Source: a virus. From it: a DNA stretch of 20,201 nucleotides. Position numbers and translations under genes: made by a program. Of this stretch, positions 1 through 5,813 are shown one piece after another. The notes under the pieces are model-generated. The model worked only from the letters and a program-made list of their open reading frames with translations. It ran no database searches and had not been told where the DNA came from. The stretch's first letter is position 1; the number at the start of each line of letters is the position of its first letter. The DNA lies in IMG/VR virus record IMGVR_UViG_3300042486_000468, positions 1-20,201 of that record. One strand, written 5' to 3'.

Positions 1-21
1 TTGAGATAGAGAGGTTACGTA

Positions 22-246
22 ATGAAAACATTTGATACATTTGAACAAGTAGAAGGTATGGGCGGCTGCATGAAGAAGCCGATTGTGGTTCATGCTAAAC
101 AAATTGGTGAAGAGTTTCGTGTCAATACACTTGAAGGTAACTATAAGCAAGGTAAGCCTGGTGATTACCTGATGCAAGGTATTGATGGAGAACTGTATAT
201 CTGCGATGAAGAAATCTTTGAAAAAACTTATAATTGGGTTGAATGA
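22..246 (+). CDS. Small PGDYG-type phage protein
   Basis: This 74-aa protein ends in a PGDYLMQG...GELYICDEEIFEKTY block that matches the PGDYG family motif of short phage and bacterial proteins. The molecular role of that family is not established. Start 22 is preceded by GAGAGG at a good distance. A second possible start is the Met at codon 17 (position 70), just before KKPIVVHAKQIG, where family members often begin, so the first 16 residues may be optional. The next open frame, a 6-codon ATG-to-stop at 243, overlaps its stop. Family assignment is from remembered motif similarity only. Confidence 0.72.
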   Translation: MKTFDTFEQVEGMGGCMKKPIVVHAKQIGEEFRVNTLEGNYKQGKPGDYLMQGIDGELYICDEEIFEKTYNWVE

Positions 247-264
247 AGAAGAAAACTAATTGAT

Positions 265-378
265 ATGACAGATAATTTTATATTCATTACTACGTTTGTT
301 TTCATTATTTTTTGCGCTAGTATTTCGCTAATTGGATTCGGAATGATGTTGGCTAAGATGGTACTAAGTACACTATGA
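265..378 (+). CDS. Tiny membrane protein (37 aa)
   Basis: The ATG at 265 opens a 37-aa frame that is almost entirely one hydrophobic helix (FIFITTFVFIIFCASISLIGF), with a short basic, Met-rich tail. The stop overlaps the next start as ATGA, which is typical of translational coupling here. No SD-like sequence is obvious; the upstream 6-codon frame at 243-263 could feed ribosomes to it. Function unknown. The overlap and the membrane profile are the support. Confidence 0.5.
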   Translation: MTDNFIFITTFVFIIFCASISLIGFGMMLAKMVLSTL

Positions 379-617
379 TACCGCATATACTACTCATGTG
401 GTCAATGTCAATATCCACAATTACTGGAACAGAGCACGGTGACTGGAAGTATCTGGGAACGTATGAATCCAACAAAGCCTGCCAACAAGCTTTCGTAGAC
501 CTCTCGGCACAATACTACAATATCTACGGTACCTTTAAGTGCATGCCTGACGCATATTTACAGCAAGAAGTAAAAGTACAGAAGAAAACGAACACTGATA
601 ACTGGGTAAGATACTAA
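375..617 (+). CDS. Small protein with possible signal sequence
   Basis: The product is 80 aa. It begins with a hydrophobic stretch (residues 2-17, IPHILLMWSMSISTITG) that could act as a signal peptide or anchor although it lacks a basic N-region. A polar body follows with two cysteines (CQQAF and FKCM) that could form a disulfide if it is exported. It overlaps the upstream gene by ATGA and the downstream gene by TAATG. No family recognised. An envelope location is inference from the N-terminus only. Confidence 0.6.
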   Translation: MIPHILLMWSMSISTITGTEHGDWKYLGTYESNKACQQAFVDLSAQYYNIYGTFKCMPDAYLQQEVKVQKKTNTDNWVRY

Positions 618-754
618 TGGGAAATTTCATCATAGGTACCATATTTGGAATTATTGTATCTCAGCTAGGATTCAGCGGAGTAGCAAAGATTCTAGATAAA
701 GCAATGTATTCGATACAGGAAATCGCAGTAGACTACGAACAGAGCAAGCGATGA
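617..754 (+). CDS. Tiny membrane-anchored protein (45 aa)
   Basis: The frame starts in the TAATG overlap with the previous stop and ends in an ATGA overlap with the next start. The 45-aa product has an N-terminal hydrophobic segment (residues 4-20, FIIGTIFGIIVSQLGFS) followed by an amphipathic, charged tail ending EQSKR. It looks like a single-pass membrane peptide. Function unknown. Confidence 0.5.
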   Translation: MGNFIIGTIFGIIVSQLGFSGVAKILDKAMYSIQEIAVDYEQSKR

Positions 755-909
755 GTATTTGGAATCATATCTACTATCTAGTAAGACACGGTGCCTGGTC
801 CGCAGGCCGACAATGGGGTAAATCTAAATTCGGCGTGTACCATAATTACTATGACGGTGACTGGATCACGTTAAACCTGGGACCATTCTGGATTTGTGTA
901 AACTATTAG
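751..909 (+). CDS. Small aromatic-rich phage protein (52 aa)
   Basis: This 52-aa frame is coupled to the upstream gene by ATGA. The sequence is rich in Trp, Tyr and His and contains YHNYYDGDW and a C-terminal LGPFWICVNY. Similar short aromatic phage proteins occur in other large phages, but I cannot name a family or function. It is basic and soluble-looking, with no convincing membrane helix. Confidence 0.55.
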   Translation: MSIWNHIYYLVRHGAWSAGRQWGKSKFGVYHNYYDGDWITLNLGPFWICVNY

Positions 910-931
910 TAACAAGGTAACGTACGAATAA

Positions 932-1216
932 ATGATAATACATAAGATACCAATGTCGCTACTAAACAATGTAGCACAAGCAGGAGAACAGACAAAACGT
1001 ATCAACTCTCACAAGCATGAGGATGATATGGTAAAGTACAGCAATGAAGCATTTAATTTAAAAGCACTACAAGAATCCCACCGTCTTCAACGTAATTACA
1101 CGTACATGAAAGACACAGAACTAATCAACCTATACTGGCATACATCAAACCAATACGAGAACAGTTTGTTAAAGTATGCTACGTACTCCGGTCTACATAT
1201 AGATCGATACATCTAA
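932..1216 (+). CDS. Hypothetical phage protein (94 aa)
   Basis: The 94-aa frame begins 22 bases after the previous stop. AAGGTAA lies rather far upstream (about 12 nt), so the start is uncertain; Met at codon 8 (position 953) is the main alternative. The sequence is polar with many Asn, His and Tyr residues and no membrane segment. A long helical centre is plausible. No family recognised. Confidence 0.55.
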   Translation: MIIHKIPMSLLNNVAQAGEQTKRINSHKHEDDMVKYSNEAFNLKALQESHRLQRNYTYMKDTELINLYWHTSNQYENSLLKYATYSGLHIDRYI

Positions 1217-1225
1217 TCAATTAGT

Positions 1226-1549
1226 ATGACAACGATGTCTGTGCAGGACATTCTCATATACCTAAAAAACGTAATGGGCACAACCTCGCATGAAGATTGG
1301 CGTAACAATATAGTCAATACTAACGATCATTTTGTGCTAATGACTATTCCGCTAAACTCATTAATGAGCAATCTCTCTAATCTAAATCAAGCAAATGTAG
1401 AAAAATACAAACAAATGAATACGAAAGCACCTCTCATAGTGATTGGTAGCGACGGTAATATCATTGACGGATATCATAGAGTAAACGCAATGAAAGAACT
1501 TAAGGTTACTACAATAGAAGCATGGGTAGGAACAAAAGAAAAAACGTAA
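1226..1549 (+). CDS. ParB-like domain protein
   Basis: The C-terminal half (about residues 67-102) reads APLIVIGSDGNIIDGYHRVNAM followed by VTTIEAWVG. This is the GxxxDGxHRxxA core with the trailing beta-strand of the ParB/sulfiredoxin-like fold common in phage accessory genes. Known members bind nucleotides or cut or modify nucleic acid; the substrate here is unknown. The N-terminal 60 residues are helical and unassigned. Start 1226 lacks a clear ribosome site; the Met at 1235 is an alternative. It is the last gene before a gap of about 400 bases. Confidence 0.7.
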   Translation: MTTMSVQDILIYLKNVMGTTSHEDWRNNIVNTNDHFVLMTIPLNSLMSNLSNLNQANVEKYKQMNTKAPLIVIGSDGNIIDGYHRVNAMKELKVTTIEAWVGTKEKT

Positions 1550-1894
1550 TATAGCATCGAAATAAGTCAACAACAGTGCGGCTTCTCAAGGGGCAAAAAG
1601 CAAAAAGCAACGTTAAAGTACAGATTAGATCGATATGGCATATAGAGTATATAGAACATATAGAATAATCGAGCCTATACAGAATAGCATATATAGTGTC
1701 AGAATGTATAGAGGGCGTAGATAGATCGGTAGCGTGCGTAGAGTACTAGCTTTCCGTAGATGTACTTGATGTACTTGATGTTGCATGCTTGTTATATTAT
1801 ATTTTTATTAATATTATTGTTCTAACAACTCTAGCGCTCAACGGCGGCAGCTAGACTTATTATATTAACAACTCTATCTATTCTAACAAAATGC
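1550..1894 (+). other. Non-coding, repeat-bearing leader region
   Basis: About 345 bases with no convincing gene. It contains TATAG-rich words (1637-1700), a 9-bp tandem repeat GATGTACTT at 1759-1776 followed by GATGT, an AT-rich tract (1791-1822), and two copies of TAACAACTCTA (around 1823 and 1866). The second copy sits just upstream of the promoter at 1895. A 29-codon ATG frame (1635-1724) is low-complexity and has no ribosome site, so I do not call it. The likely role is upstream promoter DNA or a regulatory spacer. Confidence 0.5.
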
Positions 1895-1923
1895 TTGACT
1901 TTTTGGTCAAACTGTGCTATAAT
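1895..1923 (+). promoter_or_regulatory. Strong sigma70-type promoter (copy 1)
   Basis: TTGACT (1895-1900), a 17-bp spacer and TATAAT (1918-1923), with TGC before the -10 (extended -10). It is a near-copy of the promoters at 2601 and 3776: all three share ATGCTTGACTTTT and TGTGCTATAATA. Transcription would begin near 1930, giving a short leader before the gene at 1956. Confidence 0.88.
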
Positions 1924-1955
1924 ATGCATATAGACAATAAAGAAAAGGGGCAGTT

Positions 1956-2207
1956 ATGCGTAGAGCGGCAGTGATCAAAGGGTTCAAGAACTCGCAGAAA
2001 ATCAGAGCTATCGTAGACGGTGTTGGCCTCTATATGACGATTGGAGAGATCGTAGACAGCTTTGTTTATACTACACAGTATTGCGCTGTAGAGCAAACGC
2101 TACATATGATGGCTAGAGAGAAGTGCGGTGGAATCAGTCAGCGCTTAGGCATATATGATTACAAAATGAACAAGGTGACGGTTGATGTACAAGTGGATTT
2201 AGTTTAG
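1956..2207 (+). CDS. Hypothetical early phage protein (83 aa)
   Basis: First gene behind promoter copy 1, with AAAGGGG about 7 nt before the ATG. The 83-aa product starts MRRAAVIKGF, is mixed alpha/beta in character and has two cysteines in the middle and C-terminal half. No family recognised. The strong promoter and ribosome site suggest high, early expression. Confidence 0.7.
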   Translation: MRRAAVIKGFKNSQKIRAIVDGVGLYMTIGEIVDSFVYTTQYCAVEQTLHMMAREKCGGISQRLGIYDYKMNKVTVDVQVDLV

Positions 2208-2214
2208 ACAATTT

Positions 2215-2385
2215 ATGCTATATAGAAACACACCAATTGCCCTTATAAGCAATTATATTGAAGGACTGCGGAATTCTGAACATACAGCTTACCGAGAAAA
2301 GCGAGAAACAAATTGGAAACAATTTGCCAAGCGTAAGGCTGCGTCAGACTGGTTCATTGGTGTGTTTCTATATAGTGTAATTTAA
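2215..2385 (+). CDS. 56-aa frame spanning an inverted repeat
   Basis: The ATG at 2215 opens a 56-codon frame starting LYRNTPIAL and ending GVFLYSVI, with a charged helical centre (YREKRETNWKQFAKRKAASDW). Both ends are encoded by the arms of a perfect 20-bp inverted repeat. No good ribosome site precedes it, and the 5' arm would bury the start in RNA structure, so expression may be low or regulated. It lies between two convincing genes and fills the gap exactly. The central charge pattern looks protein-like, but function is unknown. Confidence 0.42.
   Translation: MLYRNTPIALISNYIEGLRNSEHTAYREKRETNWKQFAKRKAASDWFIGVFLYSVI
2218..2237 (+). repeat. Left arm of perfect 20-bp inverted repeat
   Basis: The reverse complement of this arm is found exactly at 2356-2375, 118 bases away. 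In RNA the pairing extends outward to 2213/2380 with two G-U pairs, giving about 25 pairs. Confidence 0.9.
2356..2375 (-). repeat. Right arm of perfect 20-bp inverted repeat
   Basis: Exact reverse complement of 2218-2237. It ends about 9 bases before the AAGGAG ribosome site of the gene at 2395, so folding could affect translation of that gene. Confidence 0.9.
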
Positions 2386-2394
2386 GGAGAAGAA

Positions 2395-2592
2395 ATGACA
2401 GAAACAGAAATTCGTGCGAAGATGGATGCTTTACTGGAATCGAACAAGCATTGGAAGAGTTGTCAGGATGGTAGCTATGAAATGGCCTTGAGCATGAGCG
2501 GCTACTATGATTTGCGATCCCAATTGAATGCAGCCGAAGACGCACGCATTGAAGCAATAATCGTTAACGATTTAACAACTCCTAAGCAATAA
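2395..2592 (+). CDS. Hypothetical acidic small protein (65 aa)
   Basis: A clear ribosome site (AAGGAG) lies 6 nt before the ATG. The 65-aa product is acidic and predicted helical, with a central MSGYYDLRSQLNAAEDARIEA segment. No family recognised. It follows the inverted-repeat segment and ends just before promoter copy 2. It may be read from promoter copy 1 through the hairpin region. Confidence 0.65.
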   Translation: MTETEIRAKMDALLESNKHWKSCQDGSYEMALSMSGYYDLRSQLNAAEDARIEAIIVNDLTTPKQ

Positions 2593-2600
2593 TAAAATGC

Positions 2601-2629
2601 TTGACTTTTTGTCCGAAATGTGCTATAAT
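2601..2629 (+). promoter_or_regulatory. Strong sigma70-type promoter (copy 2)
   Basis: TTGACT (2601-2606), 17-bp spacer, TATAAT (2624-2629), extended -10 TGC. The predicted transcription start is near 2636. TTAACAACTC lies about 24 bases upstream of the -35, in the same relative place as in copy 1. Because the promoter overlaps the in-frame ATG at 2597, that ATG cannot be the start of the ATPase gene. Confidence 0.9.
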
Positions 2630-2659
2630 AGCAACATGGAAAATAAAAAAGGAGAACAA

Positions 2660-3562
2660 ATGGACGTTAAGGTGAAGTTCAACTCTAGCAAGAATCGCTT
2701 TGAGGGTTTTGTTGACGGTAAGATGGTTTCACGCTCAAGGCACGAATCATATGTAAAAGACCAGTTAGCTAAGCTAGGCTTCGTCGTTGGTAACAATGTA
2801 AACAATGCTACTCAAAAGGTATCAGAGTTTGGTATCAATAAACGCTTCGAGTTCGTAGAGCAAATGGTCGGTATGGTCAGCAAGAAAACGATTGCTTCAG
2901 CGATTATTACAGGTCAGGGTGGCCTAGGCAAAACCCATACAGTATTGGGTTCTCTAGAAAAGAGTGGCTACAAAAACGTAACAGACCTCGCAGAGTTCGA
3001 GCTTGGTACATTAGTAAATACTGCGAAGTCGTATCGCATTATTAAGGGCTTCAGCACAGCAAAGGGCTTGTATCGCACGCTGTTCGAAGGTAACAATATG
3101 GTACTGGTGTTCGATGACTGCGACAGTGTGCTCAAAGACCCAGTAGCGCTGAATTTGCTTAAGGGTGCATTAGACTCATACGGCGAGCGCTACATTAACT
3201 GGAATGCAGACATACGTGATCCAGACCTCCCAAGGTCATTTAAGTTTACAGGCAGTATCATTTTTATCAGCAACATGGATCTAGATCGTATCGACCAAGC
3301 AGTTAAGTCTAGAGCTTTTTGCGTAGACCTCAGCATGACACAAGAGCAAAAAGTAGAGCGCATGGAAGTTCTAGTTGAGTCTAGAGAATTTTTAGAAGAC
3401 TTTAGTATCACGGTAAAGCGCGATGCAATTGCATTCATCAAAGCGAATCAAGACCATGTATCGAATTTGAGTCTTCGTACGCTGATAGCAACTACCAAGA
3501 TCGCTGCAGAAGGTGGTGATTGGAAGCAGTTGGCAAAGTATGTTCTGACACAGGGAGCGTAA
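2660..3562 (+). CDS. AAA+ ATPase
   Basis: A 300-aa protein of the AAA+ P-loop ATPase class. Walker A is GQGGLGKT (residues 85-92), Walker B is MVLVFDDCD (147-155), sensor-1 is IIFISNMD (200-207), and an arginine-finger-like SRAF has its Arg at 218. A short beta-rich N-terminal region (residues 1-45) precedes the ATPase core. Such phage ATPases often remodel DNA or protein complexes; the partner here is unknown. I chose start 2660 because AAAGGAG sits 7 nt upstream, while earlier in-frame ATGs (2597, 2636) lie in or at the promoter. The gene at 3564 follows after one base and is probably co-transcribed. Confidence 0.9.
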   Translation: MDVKVKFNSSKNRFEGFVDGKMVSRSRHESYVKDQLAKLGFVVGNNVNNATQKVSEFGINKRFEFVEQMVGMVSKKTIASAIITGQGGLGKTHTVLGSLEKSGYKNVTDLAEFELGTLVNTAKSYRIIKGFSTAKGLYRTLFEGNNMVLVFDDCDSVLKDPVALNLLKGALDSYGERYINWNADIRDPDLPRSFKFTGSIIFISNMDLDRIDQAVKSRAFCVDLSMTQEQKVERMEVLVESREFLEDFSITVKRDAIAFIKANQDHVSNLSLRTLIATTKIAAEGGDWKQLAKYVLTQGA

Positions 3563-3563
3563 T

Positions 3564-3722
3564 ATGGCACAAGTAAAACGACAGTACGAAGCGATAGAAT
3601 TGATGTTGGCCGAGGGTGCTTCAGTAGAGGAGATTGCGTTGCGGATGAAGTACCCCGTAGACTACATTCGCGATGTGGTAAAAGCGCTGGAAGAAGAACA
3701 CGTCGAACGAGGATATAATTAG
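3564..3722 (+). CDS. Small helix-turn-helix-like protein (52 aa)
   Basis: The frame starts one base after the ATPase stop. The 52-aa product has IELMLAEGASVEEIALRMKYPVDYI, the spacing of a short helix-turn-helix as in sigma-region-4 or resolvase-type DNA-binding helices. It could be a small DNA-binding regulator or adaptor of the ATPase; this is inference from pattern only. The upstream GGGAGCG within the ATPase 3' end can serve as ribosome site. Confidence 0.6.
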   Translation: MAQVKRQYEAIELMLAEGASVEEIALRMKYPVDYIRDVVKALEEEHVERGYN

Positions 3723-3775
3723 CAAAGTAACAATGCTCGATCAAGAAACCGGGCTCAGATTTATAAAAAGAATGC

Positions 3776-3804
3776 TTGACTTTTCGGACAAAATGTGCTA
3801 TAAT
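3776..3804 (+). promoter_or_regulatory. Strong sigma70-type promoter (copy 3)
   Basis: TTGACT (3776-3781), 17-bp spacer, TATAAT (3799-3804), extended -10 TGC. It is the third near-copy of the block, and similarity continues into the leader (ATGGACAATAAGGAAAAGG, compare ATAGACAATAAAGAAAAGG after copy 1). Expected start of transcription is near 3811. Confidence 0.9.
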
Positions 3805-3837
3805 AACGATATGGACAATAAGGAAAAGGAAGAAAAG

Positions 3838-4104
3838 ATGAGCAACGAAAGAATGCGAGAAATCGAGATGTACGGTATGTCCAAAGAAGTGATCCGTGAG
3901 GAATACCTGGAATCGATTACGGCTCAGCTTTCCAGACCCCACATGGAAATGGTAGTAATGGGAATTCTTAGTGATTGCCAGGAAATGATTGCAATGAAGA
4001 ATCCTACAATCCCTGCTCCTAGCACCGACGAGTATATTCGTAAGCAGTTGAATGTAGCAAAGTATGTCCTTAGCGAGATGATGAAAGCAAGAGAGACGGC
4101 ATAA
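3838..4104 (+). CDS. Hypothetical helical early protein (88 aa)
   Basis: An 88-aa, largely helical, Met- and Glu-rich protein beginning MSNERMREIEMYGMSKEVI and ending MMKARETA. I chose 3838 because it lies downstream of the predicted transcription start with AGGAAAAGGAAG before it. In-frame ATGs at 3733 and 3772 are upstream of or inside the promoter, and 3811 coincides with the transcript start. No family recognised. It overlaps the next small frame by TAATG. Confidence 0.65.
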   Translation: MSNERMREIEMYGMSKEVIREEYLESITAQLSRPHMEMVVMGILSDCQEMIAMKNPTIPAPSTDEYIRKQLNVAKYVLSEMMKARETA

Positions 4105-4178
4105 TGGGTTATTGGATTTTTGATATTAACGAAGACGAGTACGTTTATATTCCAACCGCAGAGGAGCTAGCATGGTAA
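4104..4178 (+). CDS. Micro-ORF (24 aa)
   Basis: MGYWIFDINEDEYVYIPTAEELAW, started in a TAATG overlap with the previous stop. Very short and acidic, with no family. Coupling to the neighbours at both ends (the next ATG is at 4172) is the only support. Confidence 0.35.
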   Translation: MGYWIFDINEDEYVYIPTAEELAW

Positions 4179-4216
4179 CAGAAGAACAGATCACAATCCC
4201 AATCTCCCAGAAATAA
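4172..4216 (+). CDS. Micro-ORF (14 aa)
   Basis: Fourteen codons (MVTEEQITIPISQK) overlapping the end of the preceding micro-ORF. It may be only a coupling leader. Confidence 0.2.
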   Translation: MVTEEQITIPISQK

Positions 4217-4226
4217 ATATAAGACT

Positions 4227-4355
4227 ATGAAAAACAAAAACGAGACCAAAATGACACCAGAACAAATCGCAGAAGCAATCAAAGCATTTGCAGCATCAGG
4301 CCAAACACAGCAGATCCCCTCACGCCCAGAGCCTAAGCGACTAACAGCAAACTAA
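4227..4355 (+). CDS. Small hypothetical protein (42 aa)
   Basis: A 42-aa frame with a helical N-terminal half (MTPEQIAEAIKAFAASG) and a basic, Pro-containing tail (PSRPEPKRLTAN). No strong ribosome site; a second Met at codon 9 is possible. The next gene starts at the base after its stop. Function unknown. Confidence 0.4.
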   Translation: MKNKNETKMTPEQIAEAIKAFAASGQTQQIPSRPEPKRLTAN

Positions 4356-4469
4356 ATGAAAGCAACAATGACGCTAATTAAATCAGACCCAGACAACATC
4401 GTAGTAGCATCAGGCATCATGTGTCTTATAGCACTGAGCATTATGTTCTACGTAGGCATGATATATTAA
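4356..4469 (+). CDS. Tiny membrane protein (37 aa)
   Basis: The ATG directly abuts the previous stop. The 37-aa product has one hydrophobic helix (residues 15-37, IVVASGIMCLIALSIMFYV) after a charged N-terminus. Function unknown. Confidence 0.45.
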   Translation: MKATMTLIKSDPDNIVVASGIMCLIALSIMFYVGMIY

Positions 4470-4481
4470 GCACAACACGGC

Positions 4482-4625
4482 ATGATCGCTAAATACCTCA
4501 TACTCATCGCTATTCTAATAGGACTCTATACGCTAGTACAGCCCAAGGAGTTTGATCGACCAGAATGGCACGACGACGATGGGTGTGGGTCTAGCGAAGC
4601 TATAGAGCGCCATGGTCGCCTTTAG
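4482..4625 (+). CDS. Small membrane-anchored protein (47 aa)
   Basis: N-terminal hydrophobic helix (residues 5-19, YLILIAILIGLYTLV), then a polar, acidic tail containing HDDDGCGSS. The single cysteine just after the Asp cluster and the topology suggest a single-pass protein. Function unknown. The start has no evident ribosome site. Confidence 0.42.
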   Translation: MIAKYLILIAILIGLYTLVQPKEFDRPEWHDDDGCGSSEAIERHGRL

Positions 4626-5001
4626 AGCCCTAGAGCTTTTGAACAGACCCCCCTATAATTGTCAGTCAGCGGGTCTGGACTCTAGTAAGGGTATAGAGCT
4701 CCTAATCCATATATCATTGAATTCCGAATCTATCTATCCCCCTAACCATTCTACTTCGTATCTCAATCGTTCTACTTCGTATCTCTCCGAGTCCTCAACC
4801 GAACCTCACCGAGTCTCCCACTTCTACTCGTCAGAAAATTCTCCAGAAAAATTTCCCAGGCAAAACCGCCCTCAAACCCCGTTTCTAACCGAACCCACCG
4901 TTTCTAACCGAGCCCCCAAAATGACACTAATACAACGACTCAGCCTTATTGGTTTAATTGCCCTGATAGTATCAATCCTACTACACTTACGAATCGAGTA
5001 G
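4612..5001 (+). CDS. Doubtful Ser/Pro-rich frame with C-terminal helix
   Basis: An open frame of 129 codons. Residues 1-103 are low-complexity (Ser, Pro, Thr, Asn) and arise from a strongly C-rich repetitive stretch. Only the last 26 residues, from the internal ATG at 4921, look like the other tiny membrane proteins here (MTLIQRLSLIGLIALIVSIL). There is no ribosome site before 4612 or 4921. Either only 4921-5001 is translated, or the whole frame is a spacer-derived chance ORF. Confidence 0.28.
   Translation: MVAFRALELLNRPPYNCQSAGLDSSKGIELLIHISLNSESIYPPNHSTSYLNRSTSYLSESSTEPHRVSHFYSSENSPEKFPRQNRPQTPFLTEPTVSNRAPKMTLIQRLSLIGLIALIVSILLHLRIE
4749..4785 (+). repeat. Direct repeat, 16 bp x2, period 21
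   Basis: TTCTACTTCGTATCTC occurs at 4749-4764 and 4770-4785, with a weaker third relative (CTTCTACTCG) near 4821. It lies in a C-rich, G-poor stretch. Confidence 0.8.
4879..4911 (+). repeat. Direct repeat, 14 bp x2, period 19
   Basis: CCGTTTCTAACCGA occurs at 4879-4892 and 4898-4911, in the same C-rich stretch as the 16-bp repeat. Confidence 0.8.
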
Positions 5002-5032
5002 ATCGGTGTTTGCGAATCGGTTATATGAGTGC

Positions 5033-5061
5033 TTGACAGAGTCATCTTGTTATAATATAAT
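5033..5061 (+). promoter_or_regulatory. Consensus sigma70 promoter
   Basis: TTGACA (5033-5038), 17-bp spacer, TATAAT (5056-5061). It also carries the TGCTTGAC block of the other early promoters, but its spacer is different. It faces the gene at 5095 and possibly drives the long small-gene run beyond. A second TATAAT at 5051 has the wrong spacing. Confidence 0.88.
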
Positions 5062-5094
5062 AGCCGTATACTATAAACAGCCTTAGAGAATACT

Positions 5095-5301
5095 ATGAAA
5101 AATAAAACCGCCACTCTATTAGCATACACGCCCTGGGGCACGTCCGGTTGTAATCGTATAGTTGACGTGTTATATCGTAATAAAGTACTCTATTCCTTCT
5201 ATGGGGATACTGAACAGAAACTCATTGATAAGGCCAGAGTGTGGGCTGTGAATCGCAATTATACTGGAGTTAAAATTGAGCTGCCGGGCGCCGCGGCGTA
5301 G
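5095..5301 (+). CDS. Hypothetical early protein (68 aa)
   Basis: First gene behind the 5033 promoter, with only a weak AGAG upstream. The 68-aa product is basic, with GCNRIVDVLYRNKVLYSFYGDTEQKLIDKARVWA, and ends in GAAA encoded by a GC-rich palindrome. It resembles a small alpha/beta protein; no family recognised. Confidence 0.6.
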   Translation: MKNKTATLLAYTPWGTSGCNRIVDVLYRNKVLYSFYGDTEQKLIDKARVWAVNRNYTGVKIELPGAAA

Positions 5302-5364
5302 ACTTGGCGTAGGCGTAGGGATTAGAGAAATCGGCCGTGCCGTGTTTAATTTTTATATGGAGAT

Positions 5365-5541
5365 ATGATGGACAAACTGTTGACTCGTTTCAAACGTAAT
5401 CGCACTGCAATTGGATATACTATCGGTCTTATAGATGTAATGATTGGTCTGGCGGATCTGTACAATGGTCAATACTCATATGCTGCTCTACTGATTACGC
5501 TTGGAATAGTTATTATTGTTGATACTAAAGAATTTAAATGA
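5365..5541 (+). CDS. Small two-helix membrane protein (58 aa)
   Basis: A basic N-terminus (KLLTRFKRNRT) is followed by two hydrophobic segments (about residues 16-31 and 40-52). GGAG precedes the double ATG, so the second ATG (5368) is equally possible. The stop overlaps an in-frame ATG of the next gene. Function unknown; it opens the coupled run of small genes. Confidence 0.6.
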   Translation: MMDKLLTRFKRNRTAIGYTIGLIDVMIGLADLYNGQYSYAALLITLGIVIIVDTKEFK

Positions 5542-5552
5542 TTGGAGTTTAT

Positions 5553-5813
5553 ATGAATACAATGAAGAAACAAGCACTACTTGATGTGATTAAATTTATT
5601 GGAATCTCAATCGCAGGTGGTATCGGCGGTGCTGTTCTGATCAATTTAGTTCCGCTGGAATATATTGGCATAGGTGTATGTATTATTGGTATTGGATTTG
5701 CGCTAAAAACTATGTATAATATCCGCGTAGAATACTACGAAAGGCAAGCAAAGTATCAAGAAATTTATAAGGATTTGAAAATTGAACAGACAAATACTAC
5801 ACCTATTAAATGA
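5553..5813 (+). CDS. Two-helix membrane protein (86 aa)
   Basis: Two glycine-rich hydrophobic segments (about residues 13-31 and 36-54, including IGISIAGGIGGAVLI and IGIGVCIIGIGFAL) are followed by a charged cytosolic-looking tail with several Tyr. I chose 5553 over the ATG at 5538 because GGAG lies 6 nt upstream of it. The 3' end overlaps the next gene by 32 bases. Function unknown. Confidence 0.6.
   Translation: MNTMKKQALLDVIKFIGISIAGGIGGAVLINLVPLEYIGIGVCIIGIGFALKTMYNIRVEYYERQAKYQEIYKDLKIEQTNTTPIK

Noticed and set aside
1635-1724. 29-codon frame in the leader region
   Set aside because: It is a Tyr/Arg/Ile low-complexity product of TATAGA repeats, with no ribosome site and no coupling.
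2597-2659. Upstream ATG extension of the AAA+ ATPase
   Set aside because: The ATG at 2597 is upstream of the -35 and the sequence between encodes the promoter itself, so it would not be in the transcript.
3733-3837. Upstream ATG extension of the 3838 gene
   Set aside because: It crosses promoter copy 3; the added residues (LDFSDKMCYN) are simply the translated promoter, as also seen before the ATPase.
3448-3942. 164-codon open frame on the minus strand
   Set aside because: It lies opposite the ATPase end, the HTH-like gene and promoter copy 3. It has a low-complexity Phe/His/Leu composition and no ribosome site, consistent with a shadow of + strand codons.
4644-4677. Inverted repeat CAGACCC/GGGTCTG with 20-nt loop
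   Set aside because: Only 7 bp, no U-tract and no further pairing; too weak for a terminator or switch call.
5332-5352. Possible rho-independent terminator CGGC-CGT-GCCG plus T-rich tail
   Set aside because: The stem is only 4 bp and the T tract is interrupted; noted with the palindrome but not called as a feature.
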